Positions 8,198-16,312 of a DNA stretch of 19,394 bases are shown here, piece after piece. The DNA is from DASZMJ01 sp035551935 (GTDB taxonomy: Bacteria > Planctomycetota > Planctomycetia > Isosphaerales > Isosphaeraceae). The DNA lies in NCBI GenBank assembly GCA_035551935.1, contig DASZMJ010000666.1, positions 1 through 19,394 of the forward strand, in the 5' to 3' direction. The first letter of the stretch is position 1. Every line of letters begins with the position of its first letter. The notes below the pieces were generated by a model, which saw only the letters and a program-made list of their open reading frames with translations, was not told the DNA's origin and made no database searches. The translations under genes and the position numbers were made by a program.

Positions 8198-8583
8198 GGG
8201 TCGCCTCGCGATGGGTTGGACGTCGAGGCGCCGAGCTTCCGGAGCAGCCCGACCAGCCGGTCGCGCTCGAACGGCTTGACGACGAAGTCGAGGGCCCCGT
8301 CCCGGATCGAGTCGAGCAGCGCCTGCTTCTGATCCAGCGCCGTCACGACGACGATCCGCGCGCCAGGGTCGATGGCCCGGATGCGGCGCAACGCCTCGAG
8401 CCCGCCCATGACGGGCATGACCAGGTCCATCGTCACGAGGTCGGGCCGGAGCCGCTCGTAGGAGGCGACCGCCTCGGCGCCGTCGGCGGCCTCGCCGACG
8501 ACCTCCCAGCCGGCTTCCCCGGCGACGTCGCGGATCAAGCGCCGCATGAACAGGGCGTCGTCCACGACCAAGAGGCGATTCAT
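8194..8583 (-). CDS. CheY-type single-domain response regulator
   Basis: A 129-aa receiver domain and nothing else. Residues visible are acidic D8-D9 (VVDD), phospho-acceptor D53 (TMDLVMPVMGG), the switch Thr T81 (VVVTALD) and K103 (VVKPFE). It would be phosphorylated by CheA and act on a downstream target such as a flagellar switch or another output. No flagellar gene is nearby to name the target. The ATG lies 17 nt after the cheD stop, and its stop overlaps cheB. The frame continues upstream antisense to nothing recognisable, so the start at 8583 is preferred because the receiver domain begins right there. Confidence 0.93.
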   Translation of the reverse strand: MNRLLVVDDALFMRRLIRDVAGEAGWEVVGEAADGAEAVASYERLRPDLVTMDLVMPVMGGLEALRRIRAIDPGARIVVVTALDQKQALLDSIRDGALDFVVKPFERDRLVGLLRKLGASTSNPSRGDP

Positions 8584-8600
8584 CCCGTGGCCCTCCCGCC

Positions 8601-9119
8601 TCAGATAGTATAGTCGGCGCCGCCGGGGATGCGTATCGCCACGGCCCCGGTCGCCGTGTCGAGCACGAGGCGACGGCCGGCCTCGCCGCCGAGGTCGCTT
8701 GCGAGGATCGGGATGCGGAGGGCCTCGAGGATGCGCGCCACCGCCTCGCCGTTCATGCGGCCGATGTTCATCGAGCCCTCGGCCTGGAACATGCTGGCCC
8801 CGCCGACGACCTTCGCCGCCAGCCGCCCGGCGATCGGCCCGCGACCGAGCAGCCGCTCGAGGTCGGCGATCATGCCGGGGATCGCCGTGTCGGCGTACTT
8901 GCCCGGCTGGCCGGACTCGCCGCGCGACTCGGGCAGCACAACGTGCGCCACCCCCCCGACCTTGCCGCGGGCGTCGATGAGGACCACCCCGACGCACGAC
9001 CCGAGCAGCGCGCGGATTCTCGTCGGCGACGCGGCGACGGCCCATTGGCCCATGCCCGCCGAGAGGACATCCGCCGCGTTATCGGCTCCGATCGGGGGCA
9101 CGGCCGGGTTCCACCTCAT
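8601..9119 (-). CDS. CheD, chemoreceptor glutamine deamidase
   Basis: A 172-aa cytoplasmic protein of the CheD family, which deamidates receptor glutamines and binds CheC. The catalytic set is seen as C42 (LLGSCVGVVLID), H59 (GGVAHVVLPES) and T78 (KYADTAIP). The central GGASMFQ...NIGRMN block is also typical of the family. The ATG overlaps the preceding cheC stop by 4 nt (ATGA), supporting this start. Pairing with cheC just upstream fits the known CheC-CheD complex, in which CheD stimulates CheC phosphatase activity. Confidence 0.93.
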   Translation of the reverse strand: MRWNPAVPPIGADNAADVLSAGMGQWAVAASPTRIRALLGSCVGVVLIDARGKVGGVAHVVLPESRGESGQPGKYADTAIPGMIADLERLLGRGPIAGRLAAKVVGGASMFQAEGSMNIGRMNGEAVARILEALRIPILASDLGGEAGRRLVLDTATGAVAIRIPGGADYTI

Positions 9120-9751
9120 CCGGGGACGACCCGGGACAGCACCGCGTCGAGGGCGCGGGCGGAATCGCCGCCGGGGACCAGGGCCAGCGACCAGCACGGG
9201 CCCTCCCCGTCGGTGCCGAACCCCGCCCAGAGCACCAGCGGGCGATCGCCGGCGATCGCCTGGTCCAACAGGGCGAATTCGAGGAGGCTCGCGACGAACT
9301 CGTGCCGGAACGTCGGCGGCGAGGGGACGATCGCGGCGGCCTCGGCGGGGGACCCGACCGGGGGGGGCGGCAGGTGGGCGGCCAGGGCGTTCAGGTACGC
9401 GCAGCCGACGATGTTGGCCGTCTCCTTCGCCGCCGACTGCTCCAGTTCTCCCCACGAGGCCGACGTCCCCTCCGGCTGGCCGAGCAGCAGGTCGACCAGC
9501 GCCAGGCCCGCCCGGTCCTCGAAGACGAGCAGGAGCTGGCCGGTGAGCCGGCCCGTCAGCCCCATCGCGCAGGCGACGACCAGCTCATCCTCCGGGCCGA
9601 GCAGCGAGGTGGCCTCGGCCAGCTCGACCCGGCGGACCTCGCTGACGGTCAGGTGCACCGGCCGGCCGAGCCAGCGCGCGAGCGCCTGCGACGCCCCCTC
9701 GGCGCCCCGCTCGGCGATCATCATCATCAGGCGTTCGGCCGTCGCCGTCAT
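9116..9751 (-). CDS. CheC-like CheY-P phosphatase with one intact active site
   Basis: A 211-aa protein related to CheC/CheX/FliY phosphatases. The second-half signature S106-x3-E110-x2-N113, inside SAAKETANIVGCAYLNALAA, is complete. The first-half pseudo-repeat (IAERGAEGASQALARWLGRPV) aligns with the CheC first site but has lost the Glu and Asn, so only one site should be active. The start at 9751 overlaps the cheA stop by 4 nt (ATGA). The same reading frame continues far upstream into cheA because of the cheA frameshift, so automated annotation may wrongly fuse the two into a 956-aa protein. Expected role is to dephosphorylate CheY, and to partner with CheD encoded next door. Confidence 0.82.
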   Translation of the reverse strand: MTATAERLMMMIAERGAEGASQALARWLGRPVHLTVSEVRRVELAEATSLLGPEDELVVACAMGLTGRLTGQLLLVFEDRAGLALVDLLLGQPEGTSASWGELEQSAAKETANIVGCAYLNALAAHLPPPPVGSPAEAAAIVPSPPTFRHEFVASLLEFALLDQAIAGDRPLVLWAGFGTDGEGPCWSLALVPGGDSARALDAVLSRVVPG

Positions 9752-11986
9752 CGAGGCGTCCCCCACTCGGCGGTCATCGTGATTAGGGCGTCGACGTCGA
9801 GGATCAGGGCGACCCGGCCGTCGCCGAGGATGCTCGCGCCGGAGAGGCCGGGGACGGCCCGGAAGTTCTTCTCCAGCGACTTGAGCACCATCTCCTGCAT
9901 GCCGAGCAGCCGGTCGACGATCAGGCCGATGGTCGTCTCGCCGTCCTGGACGACGACCACCGTCAACGGATGATCCTGCCCGTCGCCGCCCCCGTCGCCG
10001 GCGGTCGGGGCGGCCCAGCGGAAGACGTCGTCGAGGGCCAGCAGCGAGATGATCCGGCCGCGGACCTCCAGCGCCCGGCGGCCCCGGACGCGGTAGACCC
10101 GGCCCGGGGCCGCCGATCTGCACGAGCAGGCTCGGCATGATCGCCAGCGTCAGCGGCAGTCGGATCGTGAAGGTCGTCCCCCGGCCGGCCTCGGAGCGGA
10201 CGTCGACGGCGCCGTTGAGCAGCTCGATCCGGCTCTTGACGATGTCCATGCCGACGCCCCGGCCGGAGACCTCGGTGATCGTCTCGGCGGTGCTGAGGCC
10301 GGGGTAGAAGATGTACGAGATGAGCTGGCGCTCGGGGAGGTCGCGGGCCTGGTCCTGGGCGAGCAACCCCCGGGCGACGACCTTGCGCCGGAGCCGCTCG
10401 CAGTCGATCCCGGCGCCGTCGTCGGCGACGGTGATGACGACGCTGTTGCCCCGGTGCGCCGCCTGGAGCGCCACGGTGCCGACCCGGGGCTTGCCGGCCG
10501 CCTCGCGGCGCGCGGGCGTCTCCAGGCCGTGATCGACGCAGTTGCGGACGAGGTGGATCAACGGGTCGCTCAGCTCGTCGATCATCCGCTTGTCGAGCTC
10601 GGTCTTCTCGCCGACGATTCGCAGAGCGACCTCCTTCTCCGAGGTGAGGCTGAGGTCGCGGATCACGCGGCGGAACCGCTCGAAGAGCGGGCCGATCGGC
10701 ACCATCCGGGTGTCGAGGACCCCCTTCTGGAGGCCGTCGGTGACTCGGCCGAGGTGGTGGACGGCCTCCGACAGCGCGCCGAGCCGCTCGCGACCCTGGT
10801 GGATCAGGTCGAGCTCGGCCAGGATGTCGCGGAGGTTCTCGCGGAGCCGGCGGAACTGGGCCGACCAGCGGTCGAGGGCGCCATCGGCCGACCCGTCGCG
10901 CGTCGAGAGCTTGTCGAGGTCGCGCGCGACGCTGTCGAGCCGGTCGCGCGTCTCGGTGGCCAGCAGGCGGGCGTTCGAGCCGCGGAACAGCTCCCGGAGG
11001 CCGCCGACGATCTGGCCGAACCGGGCCTTGTTGATCACCAGCTCGCCGACGAGGTTCATGAGCTGGTCGAGCCGGTCGACGTCCACCCGGAGGGTCTCGG
11101 CGACCCGAGACACCCTCGCCTCGGGGCCTTTCGGCGCCTCGATCGTCGGCGCGTCCTCGGGGGTGGGGTGGCTCGTCGGCGGAGGGCCGGGCTCATCCCC
11201 CTCGGGCGGCCCCGCGACCGCCGGCCCGGCCGTCGCGGTCGCCTCGGCGGGGCTGGCGACGACGACCTCGGGGGGCTCGCCCGCGGCCATCGAGATGCCG
11301 ACGACGCCGTCGACATCGGCGAGGGCGCGGAGGTCGTCCGGGCTCCCCTCGGCGACGAGCCAGACGGTGAAGCTCGGCAGCGATTCGGCCTCGTCGAGCC
11401 GGTCGACCGGCGGGTCGGTGGCCACGACCCGGGCACGGCCCGCCAGGCGGTTGAGGATCAGCTTGGCCTTCATGTCGGGCCACGGCAGGTTCGGCTCGAA
11501 CTCGGCGACTAGCCGGATCGTCCCGGAGGTCCGCGACGGCTCGATCGTCGGCTCGGCGCGCGGGGCGGGCGTCGGGGACGATTCCGGGGGGGAGGCGGCC
11601 CGCTCCAGGTGGACCAGCAACGCGGCGTTCCGGGCCGAGAGGTCGACCAGGCCCTCGCCGACGTCGCGGAGCTGGCGATGGTATTCGCGGAGGTCGTCCA
11701 GGCAGCGGAAGCAGAGCTCCAGCGCCCCCCGATCGAGGGCCCGGGCCCCGCTCCGGAACTGGTCGAAGAGCGTCTCGAGGCTGTGCGTCAGCTCCTTGAC
11801 GTCGTCGAGGCCCATGACCGTCGAGGCGCCCTTGACCGTGTGCGCGATCCGGAAGATGACCTGGAGCGCCTTCGAGTCGGCCGGGTCCTGCTCGAGCTGG
11901 AGCAGCGCGTCGCCCATCGCGACGACCTGCTCGTCGGTCTCGTCGAGGTAGTAGGGCAGCAGTTCCGCGAGGTCGAAGCCCGGCAT
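9748..11986 (-). pseudogene. CheA histidine kinase with deletion and frameshift in the CheW-like domain
   Basis: Central kinase of the chemosensory system. Domains are HPt (1-130, phospho-His H49 in FRIAHTVKG), a P2-like regulator-docking domain (about 155-235), a Pro-rich linker, a dimerisation domain (about 295-430) and an ATPase (N482 in HLVRNCVDHG, DDGAGID 522-528, GRGVGMD 575-581, GRGTTF 601-606). The CheW-like domain starts at about 612. At residue 626 (about 10,109) the frame breaks: VQIGG is followed at once, in another frame, by PGRVYRVRGRRALEVRG. Against E. coli CheA, about 17 residues are missing. The rest of the domain then runs normally to a TGA at 9748, ending ALITMTAEWGTPR. The break sits in a GGCCCCGGGCCGGG-like palindrome, so either a real deletion or an assembly collapse is possible. 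The start has GGAG 8 nt upstream, 27 nt after cheR. Confidence 0.85.
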
Positions 11987-12013
11987 CGGGTCGTCTCCGT
12001 CGGGTCGCGGGTC

Positions 12014-12919
12014 TCACGCGCCGTCGGCGGCCCGACGGTGCTCGGGGCCGACGCGGCCCGACGGCTCGGCCGCGTGCCGGCCGGGCTTCTGGTAGAGCCA
12101 GGGCCGGTGCCGGACCAGCCCGTCGAGCATCTTGTGGATCCCCTCGGTCGGCCCCACCACCAGGAACCCCCCCTCGGCCAGCAGGTCGATCAGGCGGCCG
12201 ACGACGACCCGCTTCGAGTCCTCGTCGAAATAGATCAGGATGTTCTTAATAAAGATACAATCGAACTCTTCCTCGCGTAGGGGCGTGATCAGGTTGTGGG
12301 CCTTCCAGGAGACGAGGGCACGGGCCTCGGGCTTGAGGGTCCAGCGGCCGGCAACTGGGTCGTGGTCGAAGCGGGTCCGGCGCTCGTCGGGGGGGACGAG
12401 CCGCACGGCCTTCTCGTCGTAGCAGGCGGCCCGGGCGGCGTCGAGGGCGGCCGTGCTGAGGTCGGTCCCCAGGACGGTCAGCGACCAGCCGGGGAGCTGG
12501 GGACGGTACGCGAGCAGCTTAAGCGCGATCGAATACGGCTCCTCGCCGGTGCTGCACGCCGCCGACCAGAAGCGGAGGCGGCGCGGGTGCCGGCGGAGCC
12601 GCGCCTGCCGGGCGACCTCGGGGAGGAACGAATCGGCGAGCCACTGGTAGTGGTGGGGGTCGCGGTAGAAGTAGGTCTCGTTGGTCGTGATCTCGTCGAG
12701 GAACCGCGGCATCTCGCCGCCGCCGGCAGCCGAGGTCAGGTGGGCGTAGTACGCCGAGAACCCGCCGATGCCGGTCGCCCGGAGGCGGCGGCGGATCCGG
12801 TTGGAGACCATCACGCGCTTCGTCGGCGGGATCCGGATGCCGGCGACGCGATAGATCAAGGCGCGGAAGCGCCCGAATTCGTCGTCGGTCAGCTCGGCGA
12901 GCGGCTTGGCGGGGGTCAC
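12014..12919 (-). CDS. CheR, chemoreceptor glutamate methyltransferase
   Basis: A 301-aa SAM-dependent O-methyltransferase that methylates receptor glutamates, opposing CheB. The N-terminal helical CheR domain (about 8-65) is followed by TTNETYFYRDPHHY (78-91), SAM-binding WSAACSTGEEPYS (118-130), the acidic TDLSTAALDAAR (152-163), and the conserved CIFIKNILIYFD. In the last motif the usual Arg before Asn is a Lys. The start is GTG with GAGGA about 8 nt upstream, 13 nt after the receptor gene stop. The C-terminal 30 residues are a basic, His/Arg-rich tail. It sits between its substrate (the receptor) and cheA in one operon. Confidence 0.95.
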   Translation of the reverse strand: MTPAKPLAELTDDEFGRFRALIYRVAGIRIPPTKRVMVSNRIRRRLRATGIGGFSAYYAHLTSAAGGGEMPRFLDEITTNETYFYRDPHHYQWLADSFLPEVARQARLRRHPRRLRFWSAACSTGEEPYSIALKLLAYRPQLPGWSLTVLGTDLSTAALDAARAACYDEKAVRLVPPDERRTRFDHDPVAGRWTLKPEARALVSWKAHNLITPLREEEFDCIFIKNILIYFDEDSKRVVVGRLIDLLAEGGFLVVGPTEGIHKMLDGLVRHRPWLYQKPGRHAAEPSGRVGPEHRRAADGA

Positions 12920-12932
12920 GCGACGTCCTCGA

Positions 12933-15443
12933 TCAGACCTTGAAGCCCGAGATCACGCCCTTCAGGGCCGCCGCCTGCGCGCCCAGTTCCTCGGCGCTGG
13001 CGGAGAGCTCCTCCGAGCTGGAGGCGTTGGTCTCGGTGATGTTGGAGACGTCCTGGATCGCCTTGCTGACCTCCTCGGCGGCGCCGGACTGCTCCTGGGT
13101 GGCGTGGGCGATCTTGGCGATGCTCTCGGCGGTCTCGCTGACCCCCTGGACGATCGTCTCGAGCGACCGGCCGACCTTCTCCGAGAGCTGCGCCCCCTCG
13201 GCGACGCGCTGGGTCGACTCCTTGATGAGCGTGGTGATCTCCTTGGCCGCGGCGCTGGAGCGCTCGGCGAGCTTGCGGACCTCGTCGGCGACGACGGCGA
13301 AGCCCAGGCCGTGCTCGCCGGCGCGGGCGGCCTCGATCGCGGCGTTCAGGGCCAGCAGGTTGGTCTGGCTGGCGATCTCGCTGATGACCTGGATGATGTC
13401 GGTGACCTGCTCGCTCGACTTCTTGATCAGGACCATCGCCTCGATCGCCTGGCCGACCGCCTCGCCCCCCTGCCTGGCCATCTGCGCCGCCTTGGCCGCC
13501 AGGCCGCTGGCCGAGGAGGCGTTCTGGTTGATCTCCTGGATGGCGCGGGAGAGCTGCTCGACGGAGGCCGACATCTCCTCGACGGTCGCCGCCTGGTTCT
13601 GCGACGACTCGCTGAGGTAGCTGGCGCTCTCGGCGACGACGCGGGCCCCCTCGGCGAACTGGCTGGCCGACTCGATGACCTGGCCGATGACCGACTTCAG
13701 GTCGGCCATCATCTTGCCCAGGGCGCCGCCGAGCCGGCCCATGTCGTCGCCCCCCTTGACCTCGACCTCGACGGTCAGGTCGCCGGCGGCGGCGGACTGC
13801 GCGACCTTCATGAGCTGGTTGACCTTCGCCTCGAGGTCCTTCTTCTCGGCGTCGACCCGCGCCCGTTGCTCGGCCCGCTCCAGCGCCGTCGAGAGCAGCC
13901 GGCCGATGCTGCGGAGGGCCTCCATCCGGCCCGGCGACAGCTCGAGTTGCCGGTCGGCCAGGAAGTCGAGCGTGCCGGCGACGCGGCCGTCGATGACGAT
14001 CGGCAGGCAGACCCCCGACTTCAGGCCCGCCCGCCGCGCCGGGGCCGACCGCGAGCAGCTCGACATCTCGCCGAGGTCCGGGACGAAGACCAGGTCGCGC
14101 GCCCGCCAGGCCTGGCCGTTGAGGCCCTCCCCCTCGCGGAACCGACCCTCGGCGGTCGCGCGGCGGAACTCCTCGCTGACGGTCCCCGAGTCGTGGACGA
14201 ACCGCAAGGCGTTCTCCTTCGGGTCGACCTCCCAGTACGACCCGTAGGACAGGCCGAACGCCTCGCGGACCGTCGACAAGGCCGCGGCCAGCGCCTCGCG
14301 GGCGCCGCCGGCCTTGGCCAGGGCGAGCAGCAGTTGGTTGACGGCCGCGGTGTTGGCCGCGTTGTCGGCCTCGCGCTGCAACGTCTGGTACTTCTCGGTC
14401 GAGTGCTCCCACGTCACCATCGGGCCGAGGTACGTGCCGTCGGCGTCGACGATCGCCGCGGCGGTCAGGTCGAGGTACTCGGGCCCGAGCCGGATCATCC
14501 TCGTGATCGGCAGGTTCCGCGGGTCGGCCAGCAGCCGGCGCTGGTGCTCGGGGTCCTTGTGGTAGATGTCGATCGACCGGCCGAGCATCTGGTCGGCCTT
14601 GATCGGCAGGTGCTGCTCGAGCCGCTTGAACGTGCGCACCGAGGTCGCGTTCATGTAGCGGAGCGTCAGGTCGCGGTCGGCGTACATGACGTTGATCGGC
14701 GCGTTCTCGATCATCTGCGCGATCCGGGTCATCTCGGCCTGGCGGCCGAGGACGTCGATCTTGTCGGAGGCCAGCCGCGCGATCACCCGCAGCGCATCGA
14801 GCCGCTCGGGGGAGAGGGCCAGCGACCGCAACGCGAAGAAGTCGAGCGTCCCCGCGACCTCGCCGCCGCGGAGGATCGGCAGGGCGACGGCCGACTTGAT
14901 CCCGGCCCTTCGGGCGATCGGCGCGCGGCAGCAGTCGGTCAGCTCGCCGATGTCCTCGACGAAGAAGAGGTCGCGCTGCCTCCAGGCGCGGCCGTTGAGC
15001 CCCTCGCCGCTCCGGAACCGCGCCGACCGCGTGACCCGGTTGAACTCCTCGTCGACCGTCCCCGACTCCAGCGCGAAGACCAGGGCGTCGTGCTCCGGGC
15101 TGATCGTCCAGTACGACCCGTAGGCCCAGCCGAACGAACCGCGCACGGCGTCCAGGGTCGAGCGGATCACGCGGTCGACCGTCCCCGCGCGGGTGATCGC
15201 GTCGACCGCATCGATCAAGGCGCGGGCGTCTGCCCGAGCCCCGTCGGCGGCCTCGACCGGGACCGCGGCGAGGCCGTCCTCCGCGGTCGCGACCGGCGGA
15301 TCGTCGCCGACCAGCCCCGGCCGCCGCCGCTTCCCGGCGCGGAACCTCGTCGGCAACCGACCCGACCCGTTCGAGAGCCGGGCCTGTCTGGGCATGTTCG
15401 AGGGGCCCGACGGCGCACCGGGGGCCTGCTGTTGCTCGCTCAT
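12933..15443 (-). CDS. Soluble methyl-accepting receptor, GAF-PAS-GAF-HAMP-MCP
   Basis: An 836-aa receptor without transmembrane segment or signal peptide, so it should sense a cytoplasmic signal. The order is a basic, disordered N-terminus (1-70), GAF1 (about 78-228), PAS (about 238-345), GAF2 (about 367-520), a coiled-coil/HAMP-like stretch (about 525-595) and an MCP signalling domain (about 600-836). The signalling tip reads EIASQTNLLALNAAIEAARA (689-708), then FAVVADEVRKLAERS. The two GAF domains are clearly duplicates: both contain SGTV-EEF, RFR-GEGLNG-AWR-RDL, ARRAG-KS and VAGTLDF in register. Each has cysteine just before ARRAG (C171/C172, C463), a candidate cofactor or redox site. No CheR-docking pentapeptide ends the protein. 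It has GGAGAAGG just before the ATG, 34 nt after cheW. The ligand is unknown. Confidence 0.93.
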   Translation of the reverse strand: MSEQQQAPGAPSGPSNMPRQARLSNGSGRLPTRFRAGKRRRPGLVGDDPPVATAEDGLAAVPVEAADGARADARALIDAVDAITRAGTVDRVIRSTLDAVRGSFGWAYGSYWTISPEHDALVFALESGTVDEEFNRVTRSARFRSGEGLNGRAWRQRDLFFVEDIGELTDCCRAPIARRAGIKSAVALPILRGGEVAGTLDFFALRSLALSPERLDALRVIARLASDKIDVLGRQAEMTRIAQMIENAPINVMYADRDLTLRYMNATSVRTFKRLEQHLPIKADQMLGRSIDIYHKDPEHQRRLLADPRNLPITRMIRLGPEYLDLTAAAIVDADGTYLGPMVTWEHSTEKYQTLQREADNAANTAAVNQLLLALAKAGGAREALAAALSTVREAFGLSYGSYWEVDPKENALRFVHDSGTVSEEFRRATAEGRFREGEGLNGQAWRARDLVFVPDLGEMSSCSRSAPARRAGLKSGVCLPIVIDGRVAGTLDFLADRQLELSPGRMEALRSIGRLLSTALERAEQRARVDAEKKDLEAKVNQLMKVAQSAAAGDLTVEVEVKGGDDMGRLGGALGKMMADLKSVIGQVIESASQFAEGARVVAESASYLSESSQNQAATVEEMSASVEQLSRAIQEINQNASSASGLAAKAAQMARQGGEAVGQAIEAMVLIKKSSEQVTDIIQVISEIASQTNLLALNAAIEAARAGEHGLGFAVVADEVRKLAERSSAAAKEITTLIKESTQRVAEGAQLSEKVGRSLETIVQGVSETAESIAKIAHATQEQSGAAEEVSKAIQDVSNITETNASSSEELSASAEELGAQAAALKGVISGFKV

Positions 15444-15477
15444 GGTGGTGCCTTCTCCGGCCGGGGACCTCGGCGGT

Positions 15478-15979
15478 TCATCCCGGGCTGGCTCGGACGT
15501 CGAGCTCCGCCGGGTCGAAGAGCTGCTCGATCTCCAGGACGATCAGCAAGCGGTCGTCGATCTTGGCCAGGCCGGCGATGAACCGGTGGGCGATCACCAG
15601 CACCGACGCGGGCGCGGGCTGGAGCTGGTCGGCGGCGATCCGCATCACCTGAGTCACCGCGTCGACCACGCAGCCGACGGTCTGGTCGCCGACGGTTACG
15701 ACGATCGTGCGGGTCTCGTCGCCGAGCGCGCGCCGGCATGCCGAACCGCTTCCTCAGGCTGACGATCGGGATCACCGCCCCGCGCAGGTTGATGACCCCC
15801 TCGATGAACGCCGGCACCTGCGGGAGCCGGGTGATCGGCTTCATCAGGATGATCTCGCGGATCTTCGTGATCGGGATCGCGTACTCCTCGTCGTCGAGGC
15901 GGAAGCCGACTAACTGGAGGTTCGTCCCCTCCCCGCGGCGCGGGTCGCGATCGAGGGCGGCATGGGTGGCGGAGGCCAT
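15478..15979 (-). pseudogene. CheW coupling protein with frameshift
   Basis: Adaptor linking receptor and CheA. Residues 20-80 are classic CheW (LQLVGFRLDDEEYAIPITKI, then GVINLRGAVIPIVSLRKRFG). After MPARA, about 15,726-15,735, the frame breaks within a GGCGCGCGC tract. The continuation DETRTIVVTVGDQTVGCVVD, FIAGLAKIDDRLLIVLEIEQLF and a TGA at 15,478 is in another frame. Reading through in frame gives an Arg-rich tail running over the receptor start, which is not a believable protein. Nothing large is missing, so a 2-nt loss (or 1-nt gain) in the repeat explains it: either a sequencing error or a fresh mutation. It is the first gene of the operon. Confidence 0.82.
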
Positions 15980-16119
15980 GGTTGGTGCGGGCCTTGGTGC
16001 GTCGAGCAGGGCCGTACGAGTCGCCGGACCGTCGTGGTTGCCGGAGGAGGCGCCGAGGATCGGAGCCAGGCTATTGGAGATCGGGGATCGAACGGAAGTT
16101 TACAAGAAGAATCGTCCTG

Positions 16120-16292
16120 CGGGTAGATATGGTGGTGGCGCAGGGTGATTGAACGGACCGACGTAACCCGCTGTCGCATCAGCCTTTACGGAGCAGCCCA
16201 CGGGGCAGGGCCGTAGATCGTCGTAAGTCTCTGGCCCCGTTTGTGATCGGGCACCCCATTCAACTACCCTGCGCCATCACCGTAGATATCCG
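16120..16292. repeat. Imperfect 37-nt inverted repeat upstream of cheW
   Basis: The arms 16120-16156 and 16256-16292 match as reverse complements at about 29 of 37 positions, with an uninterrupted 10-bp core, GGCGCAGGGT (16137-16146) versus ACCCTGCGCC (16266-16275). About 100 nt separate them. They occupy the region between cheW and the tRNA fragment and could be two copies of a dispersed repeat in opposite orientation, recombinase arm sites, or a terminal structure of the element. Nothing recognisable lies in the intervening loop or in 15,980-16,119, where no convincing che promoter was found. Confidence 0.55.
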
Positions 16293-16312
16293 AAAAAGAA
16301 TTCGGCGAACTC

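Noticed and set aside
6962..8332. 456-aa open frame on the plus strand
   Set aside because: Antisense to cheB and cheY, whose catalytic residues and operon overlaps are unambiguous.
9116..11986. A single 956-aa CheA-CheC fusion protein
   Set aside because: The middle 100 residues are frame-shifted Arg/Pro-rich nonsense, while the correct CheW-like domain continues in another frame to a stop that overlaps the CheC start by 4 nt.
12906..15581. 891-aa open frame on the plus strand
   Set aside because: It is the antisense shadow of the receptor gene; its repetitive Leu/Gly/Asp/Arg composition mirrors the coiled-coil coding sequence.
15440..15979. A 179-aa CheW variant read without frameshift
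   Set aside because: Its second half is Arg/Asp-rich nonsense and overlaps the next gene start; the conserved CheW second half exists in the other frame.
15980..16119. A promoter for the che operon
   Set aside because: No -35/-10 pair with acceptable spacing was recognised on the minus strand; the real promoter may lie within the inverted-repeat region or use an alternative sigma factor.
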